Below, one piece after another: positions 42,574 to 50,843 of a stretch of DNA of 64,000 nucleotides (positions are counted from its first letter, which is position 1; every line of letters begins with the position of its first letter). The notes under the pieces were generated by a model, which worked only from the letters and a program-made list of their open reading frames with translations, made no database searches and was not told the origin of the DNA. Source of the stretch: Chitinimonas arctica (GTDB taxonomy: Bacteria > Pseudomonadota > Gammaproteobacteria > Burkholderiales > Chitinimonadaceae); assembly GCF_007431345.1 (NCBI RefSeq), contig NZ_CP041730.1:2976001-3040000 (forward strand), in the 5' to 3' direction. Position numbers and translations under genes: made by a program.

Positions 42574-43017
42574 TTGATCGACAAAAGCAATGCCAGCGGA
42601 ACCCGGTTCAGCCGTGCGGACTTGTTGAACGTGGTCGAGACCAGCGATAAAAAGCGATTCTCGCTATCGGATGACGGACAACGCATCCGCGCCGCTCAAG
42701 GCCATTCCGTTACAGTGGAACTTGGCCTGATTGCGCAAGAACCACCCCAAATCCTCTACCACGGAACCGCCACGCGTTTTGTTGACGCGATCTTGGCCGA
42801 TGGCCTGAAGCCGCAATCTCGCCAGCAAGTACATCTGTCCGCTGACGAAGCGACCGCATACAGCGTGGGGCAGCGCCATGGCAAGCCGACCATCCTGAAA
42901 ATTGAAGCCCTCCGCATGCATGCAAAGGGCTTCAAGTTCTTCCTTGCCGACAATGGCGTTTGGTTGACCGATCATGTGCCGGCCGAATTTTTGGCGGCAA
43001 GTTCGCCACTGCGTTAG
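42574..43017 (+). pseudogene. kptA: KptA/Tpt1 RNA 2'-phosphotransferase, 5'-truncated
   Basis: The 147 codons from a TTG match the KptA family from the segment DLIDKSNASGT onward: VVETSDKKRFSLSDDGQRIR, then QGHSVTVEL, ILYHGTATRF, HLSAD and GVWLTDHVP. Family members are about 180 aa and begin with some 40 residues that include the LVLRH motif, whose Arg-His pair is catalytic; all of that is missing. Homology begins within three bases of the antitoxin stop (GATGATTTG, reading Asp-Asp-Leu), so a recombination joint lies there. The product, if made, should be inactive. Confidence 0.85.
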
Positions 43018-43036
43018 CGCCGGCTTCGGCGCCCGT
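43017..43036 (+). terminator. Hairpin after the kptA remnant
   Basis: GCGCCG, loop GCTT and CGGCGC (43017-43032), followed by CCGTTT. The stem overlaps the stop codon, and the T-run is short. Confidence 0.55.
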
Positions 43037-43106
43037 TTAGTGCGAGCAGAGATTTATCCGCGAGTTGGCTTTGCCTCGTCTAGTTGGAATGCTCATGATG
43101 GACTAG

Positions 43107-43122
43107 ACTAACAAGACTTAGT
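43107..43122. promoter_or_regulatory. Candidate operator of the vapBC-like pair
   Basis: The inverted repeat ACTAA-CAAGAC-TTAGT lies 12 bases before the antitoxin start, where a Phd-type autorepressor would bind. Confidence 0.35.
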
Positions 43123-43133
43123 TTACTCGGGAC

Positions 43134-43385
43134 ATGGCCATGCACACCGTGAACATCCATGAGGCCAAAACCCATTTGTCGCGCCTCGTTGAAGAAGCCG
43201 CAAAGGGCGAATCATTCATTATCGCCAAGGCCGGTACGCCTATGGTAAAGGTCACCGCGCTTGATACGCCGGCGGCAGGGCAAGTTCGCCGCCTGGGCTA
43301 CATGATCGGTGAAATCGCCGTGCCCGACGACTTCGATCACATGGGGAGCCGGGAGATCGAACAGCTTTTCGGTGGTGGTGCATGA
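43134..43385 (+). CDS. Phd/YefM-type antitoxin (VapB partner)
   Basis: The 83 aa protein (81 if the second ATG at 43140 is used) opens VNIHEAKTHLSRLVEEAAKG, the DNA-binding start of the Phd/YefM fold, followed by FIIAKAGTPMVKV. The C-terminal part (DDFDHMGSREIEQLFGG) should wrap the toxin. It overlaps the toxin start by four bases (ATGA), the classical coupling. Confidence 0.92.
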   Translation: MAMHTVNIHEAKTHLSRLVEEAAKGESFIIAKAGTPMVKVTALDTPAAGQVRRLGYMIGEIAVPDDFDHMGSREIEQLFGGGA

Positions 43386-43768
43386 AGTTGCTTTTGGATA
43401 CCCATCTGCTGCTATGGGCTGCTGGGCAACTCGAGCGGCTATCGAATGCGGCGCGGGCGTTGCTCGAAGACCCTCTCAACGAGCTGTATTTCAGTTCGGC
43501 CAGCTTGTGGGAAGTGTCGATCAAGCGTGGACTTGGACGCGATGATTTCCGCGTGGACCCGAGATTATTGCGCCGAGGCTTGCTCGACAATGGCTATCTT
43601 GAGTTGCCGATCAACAGCGAACATGCGGTTTTTGTAGAGGGTCTTCCAGCTATCCACAAGGATCCTTTCGACCGCATCCTCGTTGCGCAATCGATGGTCG
43701 AAGGCATCCTTCTTTTGACAGCAGACCCGCTAGTTGCGCAATATCCAGGGCCGATCCGAAAGGTTTAA
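43382..43768 (+). CDS. VapC-like PIN-domain ribonuclease toxin
   Basis: The 128 aa protein carries the acidic residues of a PIN nuclease: Asp in LLLDTHLLLW (residue 6), Glu in SASLWEVSIK (about 43) and Asp in KDPFDRILVAQ (about 98). The final TADP is also typical. Such toxins cleave tRNA or rRNA in a Mg2+-dependent way. Both genes look intact, unlike the HigBA remnant next door. Confidence 0.93.
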   Translation: MKLLLDTHLLLWAAGQLERLSNAARALLEDPLNELYFSSASLWEVSIKRGLGRDDFRVDPRLLRRGLLDNGYLELPINSEHAVFVEGLPAIHKDPFDRILVAQSMVEGILLLTADPLVAQYPGPIRKV

Positions 43769-43826
43769 GCGTTTGACCCGCCGGGTTGCGGTGAACGCTA
43801 CTCGGCGGAGCCTCAGGTCGTGCTGG

Positions 43827-44330
43827 TTAGCGTGATGTACCGCAAGCAGATTTATCCAACAGCCCCGGCCAGATCCGCAAAATCAACGCATCCACCGACA
43901 GCTTGCCCGGCCCATGCCCGATCAGCAGCGCCAGCAGCAAGCCCCAGTTCAAATGATGCGTCAGGGAAGCAGCCTGTTCCGGCAGCCCCAATACATGCCA
44001 ATACGAAACAACGGCCATGATATTGACGCCAAACAGCCCAATCGCCCCTATCCGTCCCGCCAGTCCCAGCGCCAGCAACACTGGAAAAAACAACTCACCC
44101 GCCGTCCCCAATACAGCAGCCGCTTCAGGCGGCAGCAGCGGAGTGCGATATTCGTCGGTGAACAGGGCGATAGTAATATCCCAATCATCCAGCTTGGTCA
44201 GCCCCGAGCTGAAAAACACCCGGGCAAGATAAAGGCGGGCGACCAAATCGGCCACCGGCGCGAACCAGCGTTCGATCAAGGTGGTGGCGCAGCGTCCATA
44301 AGCCAGGCCGGATTGCAGGATGGTTTTCAT
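43827..44330 (-). CDS. DoxX family membrane protein of the bufferin operon
   Basis: The 167 aa protein has four hydrophobic segments. The opening LVARLYLARVFFSSGLTKL and the GELFFPVLLALGLAGRIGAI stretch are typical of DoxX. It is the last gene of a minus-strand set with DUF2282, DUF692 and DUF2063 genes, the usual fourth member of bufferin loci. Its proposed role is in membrane redox or export steps; the sequence alone does not show which. It lies 11 bases after the DUF2063 gene. Confidence 0.9.
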   Translation of the reverse strand: MKTILQSGLAYGRCATTLIERWFAPVADLVARLYLARVFFSSGLTKLDDWDITIALFTDEYRTPLLPPEAAAVLGTAGELFFPVLLALGLAGRIGAIGLFGVNIMAVVSYWHVLGLPEQAASLTHHLNWGLLLALLIGHGPGKLSVDALILRIWPGLLDKSACGTSR

Positions 44331-44341
44331 ATCAAAGCTTC

Positions 44342-45121
44342 CTAATCGAAATCAACGATCACTTGGTCGCTTATCCAGCCCTGTAATGACAGGCCCAGAT
44401 CAAATTCCATATCTTCATCCATGGCGCGCTCCAGGGCCTCGGCGAGCGGTAGCCCCGCTTGGCAGGCGCGCAGGAAGGCGTGTTCGGCCGGCATCAGCCG
44501 GCGCACCCGTACCCGGTTGTGGCCATTGCGCCAGACCAGCGCGTTTTCGCTGCCCTGGTCGGGCGAGGGGAAGTCCCCTGCGTTCGGTTGGTGGGCCAGC
44601 CACAGGCTGGCGATCGGCCATCTTGAGCCTAGCAGGCCAACCGCGGGCGCGAGTAGCAATCGTAAGCCGCCCTGCTTTTCCGCCGGCACCTCGGCGAGCA
44701 GCGCCAGGCTGAATTCAGCATGGTCCGCAGCGTAATAAGCGCAGTGGCAGAGCCAGTCCAAGCGCGCGGTATCCGGTAGATAGGCCAGTTCCCTGGCTGG
44801 AGCAAAGTCGGCGATAAAGTCGGCGAAATCCACGCCATACCGGTTCAGGTCGCCGGAGCGTGAGGGGGTGACCCGTGCGTAGGCGCGGGCCATGCCGCCG
44901 AAGAATTCTTCACCGACCAGTTGGAGAACGACCGGGTAGGCTTCGGAGAGCGCATCGGCCCGGTTGAGCAGGGCATTATTGGCATAGGCACTGGCGCCGC
45001 CGGCACTGCGGCCGAACAGGGTCTGCGCGGCTTGCGGATCATGCATGGCCTGGACGAAATCCTGCTGTAGGCGGTCGAGCGGGATACTTTGCCGGGATGG
45101 CCGATTTGCAGGCTTGCTCAT
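44342..45121 (-). CDS. DUF2063 protein, BufC/HvfC-type partner of the MNIO enzyme
   Basis: The 259 aa protein has the N-terminal DUF2063 helical domain (LDRLQQDFVQAMHD, then NALLNRADALSEAYPVVLQL and GDLNRYGVDFADFIADF). Proteins of this type present the precursor peptide to the DUF692 enzyme. Its start overlaps the DUF692 stop by four bases, so the two are made together. Confidence 0.88.
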   Translation of the reverse strand: MSKPANRPSRQSIPLDRLQQDFVQAMHDPQAAQTLFGRSAGGASAYANNALLNRADALSEAYPVVLQLVGEEFFGGMARAYARVTPSRSGDLNRYGVDFADFIADFAPARELAYLPDTARLDWLCHCAYYAADHAEFSLALLAEVPAEKQGGLRLLLAPAVGLLGSRWPIASLWLAHQPNAGDFPSPDQGSENALVWRNGHNRVRVRRLMPAEHAFLRACQAGLPLAEALERAMDEDMEFDLGLSLQGWISDQVIVDFD

Positions 45122-45948
45122 GACTTTTCCCCAAGCCGTTGCAGGGCGAGCTGGGCGCGGGCCGCTTCGGCTTGTAGTTCGGCGAAGGCCGGTAGATTGC
45201 TGTCGCGCTCGAGCAAGACCGGTACCGGTCCGAAGCGCGCCAGGGCATCGTCGAGCAGGCGCCAGACTTCCTCGCGCACCGGTGTGCCGTGCGAGTCCAG
45301 CCAGAGTTCGTCGTCGCGCACTTCGAACCCGGCGATATGGATCTCGCCGACCGCGTCGGCCGGCAAGGCCGCCAGCGCCGCGCGGGCGTCGCGGCCGAGA
45401 TTATGTTCGTTCACATAGAGATTATTGACGTCCACCAGCAGCCCGCAGCCGGTACGGCGCACCAGCTCGGCCAGGAACTCGCCCTCGGCGATGGCATCGT
45501 CGGCGAATGCGACATAGGAAGACAGGTTCTCCACCAGCAAGCGGCGTCCCAGTGCTTCCTGCGCCATGGCGACTCGCTCGGCCATATGTTTGAGCGCGGC
45601 CTCGCTGTAAGGCAGGGGCAAGAGATCGTTAAAGCATTCGTCGGTGGTGCGGTTCCAGCACAGATGTTCCGATACGCAGGCGGGTTCCAGCCGCTCGATC
45701 AGCCGGCGGAAATGGGCCAGGTGAGCGGCGTCCAGCGCGGTGACGGAACCCAGGCCCATGCCGACCCCATGCAAGCTGAGCGGATAATCGGCGCGTACTG
45801 CCTGCAAGGCGGCCAGATTGGCGCCGCCGCCGAAGAAGTTCTCGGCGTGCACTTCGAACCAGGCCACGGCCGGCCGGGTATCCAGTACTTCGCGTATATG
45901 CGGCAAGCGCAAGCCGATACCGGCGGCGCGGGGGAGGGTGGTGAGCAT
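45118..45948 (-). CDS. DUF692 multinuclear iron oxidase (MNIO), BufB/HvfB type
   Basis: The 276 aa protein starts at the ATG at 45948; a TTG at 45984 is less likely. The TIM-barrel metal ligands are visible: HGVGMGLGS, SEHLCW, VENLSSY, LLVDVNNLYVNEHN, EIHIAGFE and DSHGTPV. MNIO enzymes use iron and oxygen to modify cysteines of peptides; in bufferins they create copper-binding heterocycles. The precursor gene lies 72 bases upstream on the same strand, giving a complete biosynthetic set. Confidence 0.92.
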   Translation of the reverse strand: MLTTLPRAAGIGLRLPHIREVLDTRPAVAWFEVHAENFFGGGANLAALQAVRADYPLSLHGVGMGLGSVTALDAAHLAHFRRLIERLEPACVSEHLCWNRTTDECFNDLLPLPYSEAALKHMAERVAMAQEALGRRLLVENLSSYVAFADDAIAEGEFLAELVRRTGCGLLVDVNNLYVNEHNLGRDARAALAALPADAVGEIHIAGFEVRDDELWLDSHGTPVREEVWRLLDDALARFGPVPVLLERDSNLPAFAELQAEAARAQLALQRLGEKS

Positions 45949-46020
45949 GCGCTTTCCAGGACTGCAATGGAAAACGGGCGGCAATTGCCGCCCGCGAATA
46001 CCAAGCCTAAAGGGCGTGGC

Positions 46021-46296
46021 TTACTTTTTCTTGCCGGCTTCGGTGCTGCCGCCCATCTTGTCGCAAGTACCCTTGGCGACGTACTTCCAGTCGTTTGGAT
46101 CGTTGTCGATCTTGGTCTGGGCGGCGCAGCTGTGGCTGCCGTTGGCGGAGGCACAGTCATTCTTGCCGGCCTTGGCGACGCCGTAGCATTTTTCCTTAGC
46201 GGCCTTTTCGTCGGCCATCGCGCCGCCGGAGAGGCTGAGGGCGATCAGGCTGGTGAGGGCGCCGGCGATAAGAGCGTGCTTCTTGTCCATGTTCAT
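46021..46296 (-). CDS. DUF2282 bufferin-type precursor protein (BufA)
   Basis: The 91 aa protein (89 from the next ATG at 46290) has a signal peptide ending near GGAMA and four cysteines at residues 37, 48, 57 and 78 in EKCYG, KNDCAS, HSCAAQ and GTCDK. This pattern defines DUF2282 peptides modified by MNIO enzymes into periplasmic copper-sequestering bufferins. It leads the operon bufA-bufB-bufC-doxX. Confidence 0.92.
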   Translation of the reverse strand: MNMDKKHALIAGALTSLIALSLSGGAMADEKAAKEKCYGVAKAGKNDCASANGSHSCAAQTKIDNDPNDWKYVAKGTCDKMGGSTEAGKKK

Positions 46297-46372
46297 GACT
46301 CCAAGTGTTGACCAAATAAAGGTTGGCGGTGGTTACCGTGAGCCTTGGTCGAGAATAGCTCAGGATTTCTTA

Positions 46373-46406
46373 CATGCCAGTCTTGCGTGGGAATCATTCT
46401 GGCATG
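46373..46406. promoter_or_regulatory. Inverted repeat upstream of the bufferin operon
   Basis: CATGCCAG (46373-46380) and CTGGCATG (46399-46406), 18 bases apart, sit about 75-110 bases before the BufA start. The spacing fits a dimeric regulator site; no regulator gene is adjacent, so the assignment is tentative. Confidence 0.35.
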
Positions 46407-46590
46407 GCCGTGTGAATGTCCGCTGAATGTTCCGTCCGCTTCGTAGGGGCAACTATTCACCATCGAGGCAGGGGGCACGGAGCGCGATATTAGCGATCCC
46501 GGCCCGGTTTGGGAAAGTATCGAACAAGATGGCCAAGCTTGGGCTTGATCCTTCTCGCTATAATGCCGACTCGCTTCCCCGGCTATCTAT

Positions 46591-47604
46591 ATGTCATTGA
46601 ATGATCTTCCGCTTCCGTCGGCTTGCGACCTCGCACCGCTGCATACCCTCGGCCTGGTATCGCAGGCCCGCGCCCTGCATGTGCTTGAACGTGCCGAGCA
46701 ATTGCCGGCCATTCTGCAGTCCGGCTCGGGACCATTACATATACTGGGCGGCGGCAGCAACCTGGTGCCGGCGGCGCAGGTGGAAGGTACCGTGCTCAAG
46801 GTCGAGCTGAAGGGCCGCACGCTGCTGGGCGAGGATGAATACGCCTGGTATGTCGCCGCGGCAGCCGGCGAGAACTGGCACGAGTTTGTCATGTGGACGC
46901 TGGCGCAAGGCTGGCCCGGCCTGGAGAACCTGGCGCTGATTCCCGGCACGGTGGGGGCCGCCCCCATCCAGAATATCGGTGCCTATGGCGTTGAGTTGAA
47001 GGATCGCTTCTGCGCCCTGACTGCGCTCAGCCTGGAGGACGGCGCCAGCTGCGTATTCACGCCCGAGCAATGCGCCTTCGGCTACCGCGACAGTATTTTC
47101 AAGCAGGGGCAGGCGGGGCGCTGGCTGATCAGCGAGGTGCTATTCCGGCTGCCCAAGCGCTGGGAAGCCAAGCTGGATTATGGCGACCTGGCTGCGCGCC
47201 TGGCCGGGCAGACACCAACAGGGCAAGCGGTGGCCGAAGCCGTCATGGCCGCCCGCTCCAGCAAGCTGCCCGATCCCGCCCAGCTGGGCAATGCCGGCAG
47301 TTTCTTCCACAACCCTATCGTCTCGGCCGAGCTGGCCGCCGACTTGGCGTCCGCACATCCCGGCATGCCGGTCTTTCCGCAGGCCGGTGGGCAGGCCAAG
47401 CTGGCAGCCGGTTGGCTGATCGAGCAGGCCGGCTGGAAGGGGCGCCGGCTGGGACCGGTGGGGATGTACGAAAAACAGGCCCTGGTACTGGTCAACCATG
47501 GCGGCGCCGATGCAAGCCACGTGGCCGCGCTGATGGCGGCGGTGCAAGCGGATGTGCTGCAACGCTTTGGTGTTGCGCTGACGCCCGAGCCGGTGTGGTG
47601 GTGA
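46591..47604 (+). CDS. murB: UDP-N-acetylenolpyruvoylglucosamine reductase
   Basis: This cytosolic FAD enzyme makes UDP-N-acetylmuramate for peptidoglycan. At 337 aa it is the type I (E. coli-like) form. FAD contacts are LGGGSNL and GLENLALIPGTVGAAPIQNIG, the tyrosine loop characteristic of type I is FGYRDSIF, and the proton-donor serine lies in GNAGSFFHNP. It is divergent from the bufferin operon. Confidence 0.97.
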   Translation: MSLNDLPLPSACDLAPLHTLGLVSQARALHVLERAEQLPAILQSGSGPLHILGGGSNLVPAAQVEGTVLKVELKGRTLLGEDEYAWYVAAAAGENWHEFVMWTLAQGWPGLENLALIPGTVGAAPIQNIGAYGVELKDRFCALTALSLEDGASCVFTPEQCAFGYRDSIFKQGQAGRWLISEVLFRLPKRWEAKLDYGDLAARLAGQTPTGQAVAEAVMAARSSKLPDPAQLGNAGSFFHNPIVSAELAADLASAHPGMPVFPQAGGQAKLAAGWLIEQAGWKGRRLGPVGMYEKQALVLVNHGGADASHVAALMAAVQADVLQRFGVALTPEPVWW

Positions 47605-47684
47605 GGCCGGTCAATCTTTTTGCATACAGTGCAACCACTATTTCATGCCGTAAAAACAGTGGCTTGGACCTAGGGAAAACCCTG

Positions 47685-47702
47685 CTGTGGCACAAACCAC
47701 AG
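47685..47702. terminator. Small hairpin after murB
   Basis: CTGTGG, six-base loop, CCACAG, about 80 bases after the murB stop. No T-run, so weak evidence for termination. Confidence 0.3.
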
Positions 47703-47815
47703 TGTATTCGATAGTAGACAACCGGTCATTGCCGTTCGCGACACCCGCGCGGTAACATCGCGCGCTTTTCCACCCCCGGCCCCACTTTCTTACTGGCCCA
47801 CCAGAGGGTAACCCC

Positions 47816-48826
47816 ATGTTTTCTTTCTTCCTGAGGAAACTGGCGACGGTCATTCCGACCTTTATCGGCATTACGCTGGTCGCCTTTGCCCTGATACGCC
47901 TGATTCCCGGCGATCCCATCGAAGTCATGGTCGGCGAGCGCAAGCTCGATCCCGTCATGCATGCCGCGGCGATGCATCGCTTGGGTTTGGACCTGCCCCT
48001 GCACACGCAGTACTTCAATTATCTGGGCAACCTGGCGCATGGCGACCTGGGTATCTCCCTGGTGACCCGCGAGCCGGTGACCAAGGAATTCTTCACGCTG
48101 TTCCCCGCCACCATCGAGCTGGCCATGTGCGCGTTGGTGTTCGCCCTGGTACTGGGCCTGCCGGCCGGGATGATCGCCGGGCTCAAGCGCGGATCGATCT
48201 TCGACCATACGGTGATGGGCTCGGCGATGACCGGGTTTTCCATGCCTATTTTCTGGTGGGGGCTGATCCTTATCATGTTCTTCTCGGTCAAGCTGGGCTG
48301 GACGCCGGTATCGGGCCGTATCGATATCGAGTTCGATATCGCCCAGAAGACCGGTTTCCTGCTGATAGACAGCTGGCTGTCGGGTGAAGAGGGCGCCTTC
48401 AAGTCGGCCGCCATGCACCTGATCCTGCCGACCATCGTGCTGGGCACCATCCCCTTGGCGGTGATCGCCCGGATGACCCGTTCCTCCATGCTGGAAGTGC
48501 TGCGCGAAGACTATATCCGTACCGCCCGCGCCAAGGGCCTGGCGCCTACCCGCGTGGTGGTGGTGCATGCCTTGCGCAATGCCTTGATTCCGGTGATTAC
48601 CGTGATCGGCCTGCAAACCGGCACCCTGCTGGGTGGCGCGGTGCTGACCGAGACGATATATTCCTGGCCAGGCATCGGCAAATGGATCGTCGATTCCATT
48701 TCGCGCCGCGATTACCCGGTGGTGCAAGCCGGCATCCTGATTTCGGCCACCATTTTCATCGTGGTGAACCTGTTCGTGGACCTGCTCTACGGCGTGGTCA
48801 ATCCGCGCATCCGTTCGGCCAAGTGA
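47816..48826 (+). CDS. dppB: Peptide ABC transporter permease, DppB-like
   Basis: The 336 aa inner-membrane protein opens with a membrane helix in FFLRKLATVIPTFIGITLVA, then the LIRLIPGDP motif of DppB/OppB. The EAA loop that contacts the ATPase reads YIRTARAKGLAPTRVVVVHA. Six or so membrane segments. It is the first gene of a dppB-C-D-F set on the plus strand; a substrate-binding gene (dppA) is not adjacent. Confidence 0.93.
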   Translation: MFSFFLRKLATVIPTFIGITLVAFALIRLIPGDPIEVMVGERKLDPVMHAAAMHRLGLDLPLHTQYFNYLGNLAHGDLGISLVTREPVTKEFFTLFPATIELAMCALVFALVLGLPAGMIAGLKRGSIFDHTVMGSAMTGFSMPIFWWGLILIMFFSVKLGWTPVSGRIDIEFDIAQKTGFLLIDSWLSGEEGAFKSAAMHLILPTIVLGTIPLAVIARMTRSSMLEVLREDYIRTARAKGLAPTRVVVVHALRNALIPVITVIGLQTGTLLGGAVLTETIYSWPGIGKWIVDSISRRDYPVVQAGILISATIFIVVNLFVDLLYGVVNPRIRSAK

Positions 48827-48836
48827 GCACGCGAAG

Positions 48837-49736
48837 ATGACAACGCAAATTATCGAAACCGTTCCCAGCTACCCGAGTCCATTGAAGGAGTTCTGGCACA
48901 GCTTTTCCGCCAACCGGGGTGCGCTGGTGGCCTTGGTACTGTTTTCCATTACCGTTTTCTGCGCGCTGTTCGCCGGCTGGCTGGCGCCGCACGATCCGAT
49001 CGAGCAATACCGCGACCATATGCTGACGCCGCCTTCCTGGGATGCCGGCGGGCTATCGACCTTTGTGCTGGGTACCGATGAGCTGGGACGCGATATTCTG
49101 TCGCGGCTGATCTTCGGTGCGCGGGTCTCGCTGTTTATTGCCCTGATGTCGGTGCTGATGTCGCTGATCCCCGGCGTGGTATTGGGCCTGCTGGCTGCTT
49201 TCTTCCAGAAGCACTTGAGCCCGGTCATCATGCGGCTGATGGACATCATGCTGGCCTTGCCCGGCATTCTGCTGGCCATCTGCATCATCACCATTCTCGG
49301 ACCCGGCCTGGTCAACACCATGCTGGCCATCGCCATCGGCACCTTGCCCAGCTACACCCGCCTGACCCGGGCCGCCGCCATGGCCGAGATCAATAAGGAA
49401 TACGTCACGGCCAGCCGCGTGGCCGGCGCCGGTACGCTGCGGCTGATGTTCCTGACCGTGCTGCCCAATTGCATGGCGCCGCTGATCGTGAACGCCACGC
49501 TGGGTTTTTCTTCCGCCATCCTCGAAGTCGCCGCCCTGGGCTTCCTTGGCCTGGGCGTGCAACCGCCCACGCCGGAGTGGGGCACCATGCTGTCGGCCGC
49601 GCGCGATTACATCGAGCGGGCGCCGTGGGTCGTGACCATGCCCGGCCTGACCATCCTGATCTCGGTGCTCTCCATCAACCTGATGGGTGACGGTCTGCGC
49701 GATGCGCTCGACCCGCGCCTGAAGCGTGCCGCGTAA
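48837..49736 (+). CDS. dppC: Peptide ABC transporter permease, DppC-like
   Basis: The 299 aa protein is the second permease of the same importer, ten bases after dppB. It has the N-terminal FWHSFSANRGALVALVLF segment, GTDELGRDILSRLIFGAR typical of DppC/OppC, and the EAA loop YVTASRVAGAGTLRLMFLTV. It ends GDGLRDALDPRLK, the conserved C-terminus. Confidence 0.94.
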   Translation: MTTQIIETVPSYPSPLKEFWHSFSANRGALVALVLFSITVFCALFAGWLAPHDPIEQYRDHMLTPPSWDAGGLSTFVLGTDELGRDILSRLIFGARVSLFIALMSVLMSLIPGVVLGLLAAFFQKHLSPVIMRLMDIMLALPGILLAICIITILGPGLVNTMLAIAIGTLPSYTRLTRAAAMAEINKEYVTASRVAGAGTLRLMFLTVLPNCMAPLIVNATLGFSSAILEVAALGFLGLGVQPPTPEWGTMLSAARDYIERAPWVVTMPGLTILISVLSINLMGDGLRDALDPRLKRAA

Positions 49737-49871
49737 GGGGTTGCAAGTGTCGCTTAGTTCTTCCCGCCACCCGGCCGCGCCGGGTGCCAGCGTCGTGCTG
49801 ACTGCCTCCATTCCCCCGGCCATTGCGGCCGCCAGGGGGATTCTATTTGGCGCTTCCTTGAGGAACGCGGT
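49737..49871 (+). other. Intra-operon spacer with two hairpins
   Basis: 135 bases between dppC and dppD hold a perfect hairpin (CACCCGGC 49768-49775 with GCCGGGTG 49779-49786) and a second larger one (TCCCCC 49812-49817 with GGGGGA 49835-49840, with an inner GGCC pair) followed by TTCTATTTGG. They may reduce or stabilise transcripts between the permease and ATPase halves. Confidence 0.6.
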
Positions 49872-50843
49872 ATGAGCCTGTTGAGTATCAAGAATCTGCG
49901 CGTCGAGTTCGGCTCGGTAGCGCATCCATTTCCCGCCGTGGATGGTCTGGACTTCGAGATCGACCGTGGCGAATTGGTGGGTATCGTCGGCGAGTCCGGC
50001 TCCGGTAAATCGGTGACCATGATGGCCCTGATGGGCCTGATCGACTTGCCCGGCCGCGTGACGGCCGATCATCTGAGCTTCGATGGCCACGATCTGCTGA
50101 AGATGAGCGCGGGCGCGCGGCGCAAGATCGTCGGCAAGGACATCGCGATGATCTTCCAGGATGCCCTCAGCAGCCTTAACCCGTCCTATACGGTCGGATT
50201 CCAGCTGAAGGAATCGTTGAAGGTCCATCTGGGATTGCGTGGCGCCGCGCTGGAAAAGCGCGCGCTGGAGCTGTTGGAACTGGTCGAGATCCCCGACCCG
50301 AAGAATCGTCTGAACGCCTATCCGCACCAGCTGTCGGGCGGCATGAACCAGCGGGTGATGATCGCCATGGCGATCAGCTGCAACCCCAAGCTGCTGATCG
50401 CCGACGAGCCGACCACCGCGCTCGATGTGACCATCCAGGCGCAGATCATGGATCTGCTGGAGCGGCTGCAGAAAGAACACAATATGGGCTTGATCATGAT
50501 TACCCATGATCTGGCGGTGATCGCCGAAATGGCCAAGCGCATCTGCGTGATGTATGCCGGCCAGGTGGTCGAAGCCTCGCCGGTCGCCGAACTGTTCAAA
50601 GCGCCGCGCCATCCCTATACCCAGGCCCTGTTGGCCGCCATCCCCGAGCACAGCAAGGGCGCCAGGCGCCTGTCGGCCCTGGCCGGCATCGTGCCCGGAC
50701 ACTACGACCGGCCCAAGGGCTGCCTGTTATCGCCACGCTGCCAGTATGTGCAGGACCGCTGCCGCGTCGAGCGGCCGGACTTGACCTCCGGTGTACGCTG
50801 CTTCTTCCCGCTGGATGCTGAAGGAAAACCGAGCCATGGCTAA
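49872..50843 (+). CDS. dppD: Peptide ABC transporter ATPase, DppD-like
   Basis: The 323 aa protein has Walker A GESGSGKS near residue 40, signature LSGGMNQRVMIAMA, Walker B LLIADEPTTALD and the switch histidine in MITHDLAV. The C-terminal oligopeptide-transporter extension with cysteines (KGCLLSPRCQYVQDRCRVE) usually binds an Fe-S cluster in Dpp/Opp ATPases. It overlaps dppF by eight bases. Confidence 0.95.
   Translation: MSLLSIKNLRVEFGSVAHPFPAVDGLDFEIDRGELVGIVGESGSGKSVTMMALMGLIDLPGRVTADHLSFDGHDLLKMSAGARRKIVGKDIAMIFQDALSSLNPSYTVGFQLKESLKVHLGLRGAALEKRALELLELVEIPDPKNRLNAYPHQLSGGMNQRVMIAMAISCNPKLLIADEPTTALDVTIQAQIMDLLERLQKEHNMGLIMITHDLAVIAEMAKRICVMYAGQVVEASPVAELFKAPRHPYTQALLAAIPEHSKGARRLSALAGIVPGHYDRPKGCLLSPRCQYVQDRCRVERPDLTSGVRCFFPLDAEGKPSHG

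Noticed and set aside
46300..46340. GTAACC on the minus strand as an ECF sigma -35 for the bufferin operon
   Set aside because: No matching -10 element at the expected 16-base spacing (TGGT is found instead of a CGAA-type box).
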